Positions 14,007-22,807 of a stretch of DNA of 64,000 bases are shown here, piece after piece. Numbering within the stretch: the first letter of the stretch is position 1; each line of letters begins with the position of its first letter. The position numbers were made by a program, and so were the translations under genes. This DNA is from Chromatocurvus sp964613795 (lineage in GTDB: Bacteria; Pseudomonadota; Gammaproteobacteria; Pseudomonadales; Halieaceae), in contig CAZTJR010000011.1 of the NCBI GenBank assembly GCA_964613795.1, positions 32,977 to 96,976 on the forward strand, read 5' to 3'. Below the pieces are notes generated by a model. That model saw nothing but the letters and a program-made list of their open reading frames with translations, was not told where the DNA came from and did no database searches.

Positions 14007-16613
14007 ATGAAGTTGCAAACCCAGCTATCCGCCGGCGTTGCGGCTGCCCTTGGCACGTTAATCGCCAGCGGCGCTGCCGCCCAGTCAGCAACAGACCGCA
14101 ATGGCCCACGCATCGAGGAAGTGCTGGTGTATGGCCAGCGCGACATGATGCGCAGCGCCATTGATCGCCAGCGCGACTCGGACCGCATCATGAGCGTGAT
14201 CACGCGGGATGCCATCGGCAACCTGCCGGACCAGAACGTGGCGGAATCCGTTCGCCGGCTGCCCGGTGTGAACGTTCTCAACGACCAGGGCGAGGGTCGC
14301 TTTATCGCCGTTCGCGGGCTGGATCCCAGTCTGAATGCGTCAAACGTCAACGGGGTGCGCGTTCCTTCACCGGAAGCGGACACCCGTGCCGTTGCCCTGG
14401 ATGTGATCGCCTCCGAGCTGGTGGAATCCATTGAGGTGGTGAAGACGCTGACGCCGGACATGGATGCCGACACCATCGGTGCCTCTATCCAGATCAACAC
14501 CATGCGTGCCTTCGAGGCCGACGACCGCTTCTTTTCCGTCAAGGCCGAGCAGTCCTACAACGACCTGAGTGACGCCTATTCCCCCAAGGGCTCCGTGGAG
14601 TTCCTCTTTCCCATCAACGATCGGCTGGGCATTGCCGGCGGCGTCTCCTACCAGGATCGGGAGTTCTCCACCGACAATATCGAATCGGAAGGCTGGGACG
14701 TCACGGATGACGGCGTTCTCTACGCTGACACGGTGGAGTACCGCGACTATGACGTCGTGCGGGAACGCTCCAGCGCCTCGCTGACCGTGGATTTCAAGGC
14801 CACGGAAAGCACCACACTGTATGCGCGTATGATGTACAGCCTGTTCGAGGATACCGAGTCGCGCCGCCGGCTGGTCCTGGAGATGGACGAGGAGCCGCGC
14901 TCCGGCAGCGCCACCTCGGCGTCCTTCCTGTCAGACGATGGTGAAATTGTCGCCGAGCGCGAGCAGAAGGACCGCTACGAGGCGCAGGAGATCCAGACCT
15001 ACGCCATCGGCGGTGAAACCCTCTTCGGCGACTGGGAGCTGGATTACAGCGTCAGCTATGCCTACGCGGAAGAGCACGAGAAAGACACCTTCGAAACCCT
15101 GTTTGCGGCGGGTTTTGAGGACCCGGGCGCGCTGGGCATCGACTTCGACTACAGCAATGATGAGCAGCCCCGGTATGGCATCAGTCAGGGCGCAGACGCC
15201 TTTTTTGATCCGGGCACCTACGAGTTTGATGTGGTGGAGATTCCCGACGCCCTGTCAAAGGATGAGGAAATCACCTGGCAGTTCAACGCCGCGCGCAATG
15301 TCCGCATGGACAGCGGCACGCTGCAGCTCAAGTTCGGCAGCAAGTTGCGGCAGCGCAGCAAGGAGCGCGACACTTCCCTGCAGGTGTTCGACGACTTCGA
15401 CGGTGACTACACGCTGGCAGACGTCACCGGCCGGCAGAGTTTCGGCCTCGCCGACATCGATCCCGTGCCCGGTCTCGGCGCGGTGCGCAATTTCAATATC
15501 GATAACCTCGATCGCTTTGTCCTCAACGACTTCGACACCCGGCTGGAATCCAACATCGAGAATTTCAGCGTGGACGAGGACATTCTTGCGGGCTACCTCA
15601 TGGCGCGCTGGGAGTCGGGGCCGCTGACGGTGATTGGCGGTGTCCGCGTGGAGCGCACCGACAACACGGTACGCGCCAATCTCACCGAGATTCTGGAGGA
15701 AGGCAGCGTTCTCAACGGCGTCACGCTCGAGGAAGACCAGGTGAATTTCACGCCCAGCGAAGAGGACAGCAGCTATACCGACTGGCTGCCCAGCCTGAGT
15801 GCGCGCTACGACCTGCGCAACGACATCGTACTGCGTGCCGGGTTCTTCAACAGCCTGGTGCGCCCCGGCCCGGAGCAGCTGGCGCCAATCTTTATCATCG
15901 AGGAGTCCGAGGGAGGCGGTCGTGAGGGCGAGTTCGGCAACCCCGGCCTGAAACCCTACAAGGCCTTCAACGTGGACGCGAGCGTCGAGTGGTACTTCAG
16001 CGAGAACGGCGTCCTGTCCGGTGGCCTGTTCTACAAGGAAATCGACGATTTCATCGTCAATGCGCGTTTCGAGGCCGATGAGCCGCCCTTCAACGGCGTG
16101 TACAACGGCATTCCCTTTGACGAGGGGATCATTCCGCTGAACGGCGACGAGGCCACGGTGCAGGGGGTCGAGTTCAACTACCAGCACGCGCTGACGCAGC
16201 TGCCGGCGCCGTTCAACGGCCTTCTGCTCGGCCTCAACTACACCTATACCGACGCCGAGGGCGATATCGGCGAGCGCACGATTCCCCTGCCGGCTGCGGC
16301 GGAGCAGACCTACAATGCCATGCTCGGCTACGAGTCCGGCCCTCTGTCCGTCCGCCTCACCGCCGCCTACCGGGATGAATACCTCGACGAGCTGCAAGGC
16401 TCCCCGGAGGAGGACCGCTATGTCAGGGATCACCTGCAGGTGGATCTCACCGCGAATTACGACGTCAGCGAAAAAATCAAGGTCTACTCGCAGTTCCTCA
16501 ACCTGACGGACGAGCCCTTTGTGGCCTTCCAGCGCGGCCCGGGCGCCAACCGGCTGTTACAGTACGAGGAGTATTCCTGGACCGTGCGACTCGGCATCCA
16601 GGTTCGCCTGTGA
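14007..16613 (+). CDS. TonB-dependent outer-membrane receptor
   Basis: 868 residues. A signal peptide (to about residue 26, GAAAQS) is followed by a TonB-box-like stretch EEVLVYGQ, a plug domain (NLPDQNVAESVRRLPGVNV, IAVRGLDPSLN, VESIEVVKTLTPDMDADTIG) and a 22-strand-type barrel ending in the aromatic-rich YSWTVRLGIQVRL. GGAG lies close before the ATG. It imports a bulky substrate across the outer membrane using TonB energy. The directly following phosphatase gene, whose GTG overlaps its stop, and the upstream PhoB-like repeats suggest that the cargo is a phosphorylated organic compound; this is inference, since the barrel itself does not reveal the ligand. Confidence 0.92.
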   Translation: MKLQTQLSAGVAAALGTLIASGAAAQSATDRNGPRIEEVLVYGQRDMMRSAIDRQRDSDRIMSVITRDAIGNLPDQNVAESVRRLPGVNVLNDQGEGRFIAVRGLDPSLNASNVNGVRVPSPEADTRAVALDVIASELVESIEVVKTLTPDMDADTIGASIQINTMRAFEADDRFFSVKAEQSYNDLSDAYSPKGSVEFLFPINDRLGIAGGVSYQDREFSTDNIESEGWDVTDDGVLYADTVEYRDYDVVRERSSASLTVDFKATESTTLYARMMYSLFEDTESRRRLVLEMDEEPRSGSATSASFLSDDGEIVAEREQKDRYEAQEIQTYAIGGETLFGDWELDYSVSYAYAEEHEKDTFETLFAAGFEDPGALGIDFDYSNDEQPRYGISQGADAFFDPGTYEFDVVEIPDALSKDEEITWQFNAARNVRMDSGTLQLKFGSKLRQRSKERDTSLQVFDDFDGDYTLADVTGRQSFGLADIDPVPGLGAVRNFNIDNLDRFVLNDFDTRLESNIENFSVDEDILAGYLMARWESGPLTVIGGVRVERTDNTVRANLTEILEEGSVLNGVTLEEDQVNFTPSEEDSSYTDWLPSLSARYDLRNDIVLRAGFFNSLVRPGPEQLAPIFIIEESEGGGREGEFGNPGLKPYKAFNVDASVEWYFSENGVLSGGLFYKEIDDFIVNARFEADEPPFNGVYNGIPFDEGIIPLNGDEATVQGVEFNYQHALTQLPAPFNGLLLGLNYTYTDAEGDIGERTIPLPAAAEQTYNAMLGYESGPLSVRLTAAYRDEYLDELQGSPEEDRYVRDHLQVDLTANYDVSEKIKVYSQFLNLTDEPFVAFQRGPGANRLLQYEEYSWTVRLGIQVRL

Positions 16614-16636
16614 ACCGATTGATGGGACCTATTGCC

Positions 16637-18466
16637 ATGCAGACCTCGCTGATTCGTGCCGCCGCCACCGGCATCCTTCTTGCCACCCTGGGGGTGGCAG
16701 GCGTCTCCGCGGAGACGCAGACACCCCATGTCGAACTGGAGCGCGCCGTTTCGGGGGTTATTGAGCGAATGCAGCAGACGCTGTCTGCCGAGGAGCGCCT
16801 GGCCCTGACGCCGGAGTCGGCCGCGTCGTTCTTGAACGCGCGGGAGCGGGAGCTGCTCTCCACCGGCTTTGCCAGGCTGCAGGTCTCAGCACCGGTGACG
16901 GTTCACGTGGCCTTCGAATCCGCGCCCGGCGAGGTGCCCTTCTGGCTACCGGCGCGCGGCTTTGAGCGGCGCAGCGACCTCGACTTCCTGGTGAAAGGCG
17001 AGGACGACTACGCCACCTGGTCAAAGCGCTTCCCCGCCGGCGAGATCGGTCTCGGGATTCCGGGATTCAGCGGTGAAATGAAGCCCTACCTCATCTTCAT
17101 CGAGGCCGACAATGCCGACACCGTCGAGGTCGAGCCCCTGGTGCCCGGCGTCGATGTGGTGGAGGCGACCCTCGGCCAGCAGGCCTTTCTCGACGATGAT
17201 GACGACCTGACCACGCTGCCCGATCGTTTGATGGGGCTGCCCATGCTGCGTTCCTATGAGAGCTGGGAACTTGTTGCCCGCCTCGTGGGGCATTTCCGCG
17301 CCACCGACTATCCCTCCAGCGATCGGCCCGACCACGTACAGCTCACCTGGCAGGGCGATCCTGCATCCAGCATCACGGTGCAGTGGCGCACCCGCGGCGA
17401 GAGTGACGATGGCCGTCTCTGGCTGGCACGCCAGTCAGACCTGCTGCAGGAAAACCCGGGCAGCGCCCGCATCGTGCCGGCAGAGCCCTTCGTCATGACG
17501 ACCCCGCAGATCGTCAACGATCCTGCCATCACGCTGCACCGGGTAACCCTCGATGATCTCGCACCGGCCACGGACTATGCTTACGCGGTGAGTAACGGCG
17601 ACGGCGTGCAGTGGAGCGAACTGCGCAGTTTCCGCACGGCGGCGGAGCCCCGGGATGAGCCCTACAGCTTTGTCTATCTCGGCGACCCGCAGAACGGACT
17701 CGACCGCTGGGGCGAGCTCATCAGGCAGTCGGACCACCGCTTCCCGGAAAGCCGCTTTTTTCTTATAGCCGGTGACCTGATCGACAAGGGCACGCAGCGC
17801 GACAATTGGGACCAGTTCTTTGCCGAAAGCAGCCCCGTGTTTGATCGACGTCCGGTGCTGCCCGCCATCGGCAACCACGACAGCCACGGCGGACACCCCA
17901 CGCTGTACCTGCAGCAGTTTGCCCTGCCCGATAACGGCACAGACACGTTGGACCCGGGCCGCACCTACCACGTGACCTACCAGGACCTTCTGGTGGTGGT
18001 CATGGACTCGAATTACGACCTGATTGATCCTGCGACGCAGACCGAGTGGCTGGATCGTGTGCTCGGCGAGAGTGATGCGCGCTGGAAGACCGTCATCTAC
18101 CACCACCCGCTCTACGCCTCCCACCCCGAGCGCGACAATGCGCCACTGCGCGACGCCTGGTTGCCGATCTTTGACCGTCATGGTGTCGACATCGCGTTCC
18201 AGGGGCACGATCACGCCTATATGCGCACGCAACCCCTGCGCGGCGGCACGCCTGTGGCCGAGGGCGAACACGGCACCGTGTATCTGGTGGCCGTGTCGGG
18301 GACCAAGATGTACGAACAGTCGCTGCCCGATTTTGCGGCGTTTGGCGCAACAGACACCCGCACCTACCAGGTGATCGACGTCGACCCCGCTAACGGAACC
18401 CTGCGCTATCGCGCTATCGCCGAATCGGGCGAGGTGATTGACGAGTTCGCGCTCAGGAAGCCCTGA
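16637..18466 (+). CDS. Secreted purple-acid-type metallophosphatase
   Basis: 609 residues from the ATG at 16637, which begins a signal peptide (MQTSLIRAAATGILLATLG to VSA). A GTG at 16610 overlapping the receptor stop is an alternative start with weaker features. After about 190 residues of unknown N-terminal region comes a fibronectin-like N-domain (HVQLTWQGDPASSITVQWRT) typical of purple acid phosphatases, then the dinuclear-metal motifs LGDPQ, AGDLIDKG, GNHDSHGG, YHHPLY and GHDHAYMR. It should release phosphate from monoesters in the periplasm or outside. Coupling to the TonB receptor suggests that both act on one class of phosphorylated substrate. Confidence 0.9.
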   Translation: MQTSLIRAAATGILLATLGVAGVSAETQTPHVELERAVSGVIERMQQTLSAEERLALTPESAASFLNARERELLSTGFARLQVSAPVTVHVAFESAPGEVPFWLPARGFERRSDLDFLVKGEDDYATWSKRFPAGEIGLGIPGFSGEMKPYLIFIEADNADTVEVEPLVPGVDVVEATLGQQAFLDDDDDLTTLPDRLMGLPMLRSYESWELVARLVGHFRATDYPSSDRPDHVQLTWQGDPASSITVQWRTRGESDDGRLWLARQSDLLQENPGSARIVPAEPFVMTTPQIVNDPAITLHRVTLDDLAPATDYAYAVSNGDGVQWSELRSFRTAAEPRDEPYSFVYLGDPQNGLDRWGELIRQSDHRFPESRFFLIAGDLIDKGTQRDNWDQFFAESSPVFDRRPVLPAIGNHDSHGGHPTLYLQQFALPDNGTDTLDPGRTYHVTYQDLLVVVMDSNYDLIDPATQTEWLDRVLGESDARWKTVIYHHPLYASHPERDNAPLRDAWLPIFDRHGVDIAFQGHDHAYMRTQPLRGGTPVAEGEHGTVYLVAVSGTKMYEQSLPDFAAFGATDTRTYQVIDVDPANGTLRYRAIAESGEVIDEFALRKP

Positions 18467-18495
18467 GCCGGGGTTTATCGGTTGCGTGTCACCCG

Positions 18496-19386
18496 CTATG
18501 AGCGCGCGTCTCCGCGGAGATGGAAGCGGTAGTCGTGCCGCTCAAGCGGCTCTGCGACGCCGACCTCGTAGGTTTCCACCAGCACCTCACCATCCGCGCG
18601 CACGGTGAACATCCGGAACATGGCGGTGTGGCGGGTTTCATCGGGAATCTTGGTGCGCTCCAGCGCCGGAATGTGCAGGTAGTGAACCGCGCCGATCCGC
18701 TTGGAGTGGTTCACCCGCTCCATGTCCATGTGCAGATCACCGGAAATGACGGCCGCGAGGTTGGGCTGGCCGACAACCTCGGCAAAGCGTGCATGGGTGA
18801 TGCCCTTGTCCGGATTTTCCGGGTAGGCACCGGTCTGCGCTCCGTGCACGATCAGCAGCACCGGCCTGGGTGCAAGCTGCCCGATCTGCTCCAGCATCCA
18901 CTCGATGCCGCTGTCCTTGAAATCCCGGCCGACGTCCGGCGATGCAAATACCAACGCCACGGTATCCGTCTCGACCACGTAACTGGGGTCCTTTATTTCC
19001 GCCTTCTGTGCGCCCCAGCGATTGGCGTAGGCCAGGTAACGCTCCACCGTGCTGCCGTGCTCTTCATTGCCCATGATGGGATAGAAGGGCAGGTTCAGCG
19101 CCTGAAGGACCTCGGTCGCGTTCTCGTATTGAATGCGGGTTCCCTTGTGGGCGATATCGCCAACGCCGATGACAAAATCCATATCGATGGCGTGCGCCAG
19201 GCGGTTCACGTCTGCTACGGCCGCCGCCATGTGCGGGAAGCGGGGCTCGGGCTTCGGCTCAGCGTCGCCCAGCGCGGCGAATCGAAGCACAACGTCTTTG
19301 CTGTCGGCGCTGAAGGCCGCCGGGATGGCAAGCGCAAGGCCGAGCAACAGTGTCAGGGCGATAGCGCCGCTTTGAATTCGTGTCAT
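18496..19386 (-). CDS. Exported calcineurin-like metallophosphoesterase
   Basis: 296 residues from the ATG at 19386 (GGAG five bases upstream; an in-frame start at 19431 lies inside the Pho-box region and is rejected). A signal peptide runs to AAFSA. Metal-binding motifs are GDAEP, VGDIAHKGT, MGNEEHG (the usual GNHE with Glu for His), VHGAQTG and SGDLHMD. The gene faces the purple-acid-type phosphatase and ends 30 bp from it. A good PhoB-type box (19432-19453) lies in its leader on the same strand, so induction under phosphate limitation is likely. The physiological substrate is unknown. Confidence 0.85.
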   Translation of the reverse strand: MTRIQSGAIALTLLLGLALAIPAAFSADSKDVVLRFAALGDAEPKPEPRFPHMAAAVADVNRLAHAIDMDFVIGVGDIAHKGTRIQYENATEVLQALNLPFYPIMGNEEHGSTVERYLAYANRWGAQKAEIKDPSYVVETDTVALVFASPDVGRDFKDSGIEWMLEQIGQLAPRPVLLIVHGAQTGAYPENPDKGITHARFAEVVGQPNLAAVISGDLHMDMERVNHSKRIGAVHYLHIPALERTKIPDETRHTAMFRMFTVRADGEVLVETYEVGVAEPLERHDYRFHLRGDARS

Positions 19387-19431
19387 GGGGGTCTCCGTGT
19401 AGGGAAGTTGAGTCGGAGAGAGGTAACACAC

Positions 19432-19453
19432 AACAATGACGTGAGTGTGACAG
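19432..19453 (-). promoter_or_regulatory. Pho box upstream of metallophosphoesterase
   Basis: On the minus strand the half-sites CTGTCAC (19453-19447) and ACGTCAT (19442-19436) start exactly 11 bp apart, against the PhoB consensus CTGTCAT-N4-CTGTCAT. They face the phosphoesterase gene and lie 46-67 bp before its ATG, the position expected for a PhoB site replacing the -35 element. Confidence 0.6.
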
Positions 19454-19494
19454 CGCCTCGGCGAACACCTCGGAGTAGTCGCGACAAGCTGCCG

Positions 19495-19833
19495 TCACGT
19501 CTCGTTCCAGCGCCGGAATCCGACCCGCGTCCCGTCCGGCCGCTGCGCGATCCAGGCCACGAAGCGGGCGATCTCGGGATGCGCAGCCAGTGCTTCGACG
19601 GTGTTGAATTCACGCTCCAGAGCTTTGTTGTCGAGCGTTGCGTGCACATGTGCGTGGCAGGGCCGGCACAGCAGTGCAATCCTGTGCTTCACGTCATCGC
19701 GGTCGAAATCGCGCTTGTTGCGGCGGTTCCTGTGGCGCGTCTGGGGGATCAGGTGGTGTCGCGTAAGCACTGTGACCTGTCGGCGACACAGCTCACAGCA
19801 ACCGCCACCGCGGAGTCGGCTACCCTCCCTCAT
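19495..19833 (-). CDS. Small HNH-type nuclease domain protein
   Basis: 112 residues with a compact HNH/zinc core: CELCRRQ near residue 13, RHHLIPQTRHRN with the tandem His, and LCRPCHAHVHATLDN with a second CxxC and the metal-binding His. The C-terminal ALEREFNTVEALAAHPEIARFVAWI recurs in a widespread family of small HNH proteins of uncertain role. Possible activities include nicking of DNA; no toxin-antitoxin partner is visible. It follows the second methyltransferase gene by 52 bp on the same strand, so it may be the last gene of that operon. Confidence 0.75.
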   Translation of the reverse strand: MREGSRLRGGGCCELCRRQVTVLTRHHLIPQTRHRNRRNKRDFDRDDVKHRIALLCRPCHAHVHATLDNKALEREFNTVEALAAHPEIARFVAWIAQRPDGTRVGFRRWNET

Positions 19834-19885
19834 TCAAGCCCGGTGCCAGCCAGGAGACTATCCGCGCGGCGGATTCGGTGAGTGA

Positions 19886-20785
19886 TCACGGCCTTACCAG
19901 CAAACGGTTGACCGGCATGGCAAACCGGGCCGGGGTATCCGTTGTCGCGATGGTGGCCGGTGCACACAGCAGGTGTGAGAGCTCCTTTAACATTTGTGCT
20001 CGCCGCGCCCCCGACAGCGTGAAGGCTGCGTAAAAGAAACCGGCCGCAGCCTCTGCCACCTCCGTCGCTGTTCCGTGCATGGCGACGACGCCGGTTTCGA
20101 CGGTGACGTCTGCCTGTGGAAACACGGCGCTCACCAGTTCAATCAGACTGTCGGTGCCGCGCACGCGCGGGTCACCCAAATCAATACTACCGTAGTCGGG
20201 GAGTTCAGCCTGCACATGCCCATAGATCAGGTCATGTGCCGCTGCGTAGCCCGGTGCAGCCTGCATCGGCCCGTCCACCAGCGCCGCAAATGTACCGCCC
20301 GGCTTCAGTACCCGCCTTACCTCTCTAAGTACGGGCTCGATGGGATACATCAGGGTCAGGGCCCAATGACACAGCACGGCGTCCATGGAGTCATCCTGCA
20401 GTACGCACAGATGCTGCGCCTCCGCCTGCAGCAGTCGTGCCGCTGCCCAGGGCAGCCGATGCCGCGCCAGCGCCAATTCTTCGGGACACATGTCAATACC
20501 GACCAGGGACAGCGCTGGGTTTCGTGTATGCAGAATATCCAGCAGTACGCCGGAACCGCAGGCAAGGTCCAGCACACGGCCTTCACCACCGGGTGCGGTT
20601 TCGGCCAGCCATTCATAGCTCGTGCGTCCCGCCGCGTCGCGACACGCCTGCGCGCAGGTCTCGGTGAAACCGGGGTTATCATGATGGATGGCGCGCAGGT
20701 GTAAACGCAGTGCACTGGCGTCGGGCTGCTCGCCGCGTGCAAGGCTTTCTGTCCAACCGGAGCGCAAGGGACTGAGATTGTTCAA
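19886..20785 (-). CDS. Class I SAM-dependent methyltransferase
   Basis: 299 residues. The SAM-binding motif I is VLDLACGSGVLL, followed by GIDMCPEELALAR (motif II region) and the post-I/III strand MDAVLCHWALTLMYPIEPVLREVRRVLKPGG, giving a standard methyltransferase 11/UbiE-like fold. The start is a TTG at 20785 with AAAAGGA 8 bases upstream; no ATG with a comparable site exists. The methyl acceptor is unknown. It is the third gene of a row with the PhyH-type dioxygenase and another methyltransferase (41 bp after the latter), suggesting successive modification of one small molecule. Confidence 0.85.
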   Translation of the reverse strand: MNNLSPLRSGWTESLARGEQPDASALRLHLRAIHHDNPGFTETCAQACRDAAGRTSYEWLAETAPGGEGRVLDLACGSGVLLDILHTRNPALSLVGIDMCPEELALARHRLPWAAARLLQAEAQHLCVLQDDSMDAVLCHWALTLMYPIEPVLREVRRVLKPGGTFAALVDGPMQAAPGYAAAHDLIYGHVQAELPDYGSIDLGDPRVRGTDSLIELVSAVFPQADVTVETGVVAMHGTATEVAEAAAGFFYAAFTLSGARRAQMLKELSHLLCAPATIATTDTPARFAMPVNRLLVRP

Positions 20786-20826
20786 CGGGAATGTCCTTTT
20801 CGTGCCGCTTGCAGGGTCAATGGGAA

Positions 20827-21669
20827 TCAGAGCGTGACGTCAAGCAGGTGAACCACCTGTGGAAAGCGCCAGCCATCCGTCGTCTGGCAGTCTGCCAGCC
20901 ACTCTGAGGTCGGCGACTGTGACAGCAGCTCGGAGAGCGAAACGCTGTCGTCGAACACACAGCGCTGCAGGTAGCCTTCCACGGCACCGGTGGCGCCGGG
21001 GTGGGCAATGGTGTCGTAGCAGATGTCGGTAACAGTTACTCTGGCGCCGCTTGCCCGCAGGCAGGCGGCCAGTTGCTCCGCAGAGACGTAAGGTTCGATA
21101 TCGCCCTTGCCAAAAGCAGCCAGGAAGCGCCGATGAAACTCCACGTAATGTCCGGCTGCGGCGCTGTGGGCGATAATCCCCTGGCCGTTGTTGCCGATTG
21201 CGGCGCAGAACGTTGCGCAGGCCGCCTGCAGGTCCTCCTGCGGCACGGCGTAGAGCGCATGGGTTGCCCAGACGATGTCATAACCCTCGGGTTGTGGGGC
21301 AAAGTCCTGGAGGGTCACCTCATGCTCATCAGCGGGAACAAATGGCAGCGGCAGTGCCGCGCGGGCTTCTGCGATGGAGAATGCCGAAGGGTCCAGCAGA
21401 TCGGTAAGGATCGGAGCCAGGCCTGGCGTGGCGATGTCGGCATGGCGAACCAGTGCGTTGGGGAATTTCCCGGATCCGCAGGCAACGTCAAGCAGGCGGA
21501 GAGACCGTTCGCCTGCGGATGCCTGCGCCTGTGCAAGCCAGGTCGCCCAGTCGCGTGCCTCGGCCAGATATCGGTAATCGTCCGTTGCAAGCGTGTAGAA
21601 GGCCTCCATTCCCCGGCGCCGGGCCTCTGACCAGTGCGCCGAACTTCGCGCCAGCAATTTGTCGGTCAT
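20827..21669 (-). CDS. SAM-dependent methyltransferase
   Basis: 280 residues. The start at 21669 overlaps the stop of the upstream dioxygenase gene in an ATGA, indicating translational coupling; a longer frame to 21693 is therefore rejected. Motif I is LLDVACGSGKFPNALV, then a long insertion and YDIVWATHALYAVPQEDLQAAC as the post-I strand. The family is a distinct class I methyltransferase, only loosely similar to its neighbour at 19886-20785. The methyl acceptor is unknown. Confidence 0.82.
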   Translation of the reverse strand: MTDKLLARSSAHWSEARRRGMEAFYTLATDDYRYLAEARDWATWLAQAQASAGERSLRLLDVACGSGKFPNALVRHADIATPGLAPILTDLLDPSAFSIAEARAALPLPFVPADEHEVTLQDFAPQPEGYDIVWATHALYAVPQEDLQAACATFCAAIGNNGQGIIAHSAAAGHYVEFHRRFLAAFGKGDIEPYVSAEQLAACLRASGARVTVTDICYDTIAHPGATGAVEGYLQRCVFDDSVSLSELLSQSPTSEWLADCQTTDGWRFPQVVHLLDVTL

Positions 21670-22646
21670 CGCGCAATCTCCACGGGCCAGCAAACCGGAT
21701 TCAGCGGACTTGCCGCGACCTCGCCCGGGCCGACGCCGGGCATGAACTTCTGCCAGTCACCGGAAACCAGAGTCGGGGAATCGATAATGCGAGCGCCATC
21801 CTCGTAATAGGTGTTGGCCAGTACAATCCGGCTGCGGTCGGTGCGGTTACGGGCGGCGGTATGGAAACTCAGGTTATGGTGGAAGCTGACATCGCCGATG
21901 TCAAAGGGCGTTTCGTCAATGCTAACGTTGTTTCGTGCAAAGATACCGGCGACGCTGCGGTCATAGCCGGTGCCGGATTTCTCGAAGCTCACGGCGTCTA
22001 CCAGGCGATGAACATCCAGCGGGTAGGCAAAGGCAAGGGGGCCCATCTCCAGCGGTATTGTCTGGGCGGGGACCCAGGCTGTCACCACATTATGCGTGTC
22101 AAAGGGGAAGTGGTGATCGTCAAAATGCCACGGCGTGCGCCCGCAGCCGGGTTGTTTGGCCAGCACGTTGTCGTGATAGAGACGAACCGCGCCCACGCCG
22201 AGAAGTTCCGCGGAGATCTGCGCCAGCCGCGGAGACAAGACATAGGCCCTGAGCAGGAGGTTGTTCTGCCAGATCATTTCGAGACTGAGAAAGCGGTCCG
22301 GGGCATCGGTATCCGGGTTGGCACCGAATTCAATCTCTAGCATCCGAACCAGCTCACGGCGCAGCCGCAGCAGCACACCGGGTGAGAACACCTGCTTCAG
22401 CTTGATGAAACCGTTGTTGCGGAAAAAGCTGCGCTGCTCTTCGGTGACGCGGTAGGGTGCGCAAAGTTCCTCGAAAATGGCGGGATCATCGGGGAGTTCC
22501 AGCTCCGGTATGGGTGGTGCCGGCAGGATCCGCGAGTCTTCGCCGGCGTTGTCTGCCAGGCTGACATACCAATCCCACCAGGCCTGGTTATCCTGATCCC
22601 ACGGCTGACTGATGTCGGTGTTATCGCTTGCGGCGCTTTCGGGCAT
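21666..22646 (-). CDS. Phytanoyl-CoA dioxygenase (PhyH)-like Fe(II)/2-oxoglutarate enzyme
   Basis: 326 residues. The iron-binding facial triad is seen as HFD in TPWHFDDHHFPFD and the distal His in SFHHNLSFHTA, followed by the 2-oxoglutarate-binding Arg in RNRTDRSRI. The family hydroxylates aliphatic or small-molecule substrates with oxygen and 2-oxoglutarate. The early part EEQRSFFRNNGFIKLKQVF is the usual PhyH entry. Its last codons overlap the next methyltransferase gene by four bases. Fatty-acyl, alkylphosphonate and natural-product substrates are all known for relatives, so the target remains open. Confidence 0.85.
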   Translation of the reverse strand: MPESAASDNTDISQPWDQDNQAWWDWYVSLADNAGEDSRILPAPPIPELELPDDPAIFEELCAPYRVTEEQRSFFRNNGFIKLKQVFSPGVLLRLRRELVRMLEIEFGANPDTDAPDRFLSLEMIWQNNLLLRAYVLSPRLAQISAELLGVGAVRLYHDNVLAKQPGCGRTPWHFDDHHFPFDTHNVVTAWVPAQTIPLEMGPLAFAYPLDVHRLVDAVSFEKSGTGYDRSVAGIFARNNVSIDETPFDIGDVSFHHNLSFHTAARNRTDRSRIVLANTYYEDGARIIDSPTLVSGDWQKFMPGVGPGEVAASPLNPVCWPVEIAR

Positions 22647-22807
22647 AGGGACTCTCGGATCATCTGAAGGAACAGCTTAACGAAACTGGCGCGGCGCGGG
22701 AAACGTTCCGTTTTGACGCGGAATGCGCACAAGCCGTTCCTGAGTACGGTAAACCCGGGGCTTGCGCCGGATAAGCCACCCGGCGATAACTCTGCGCCGG
22801 GTGCCGG

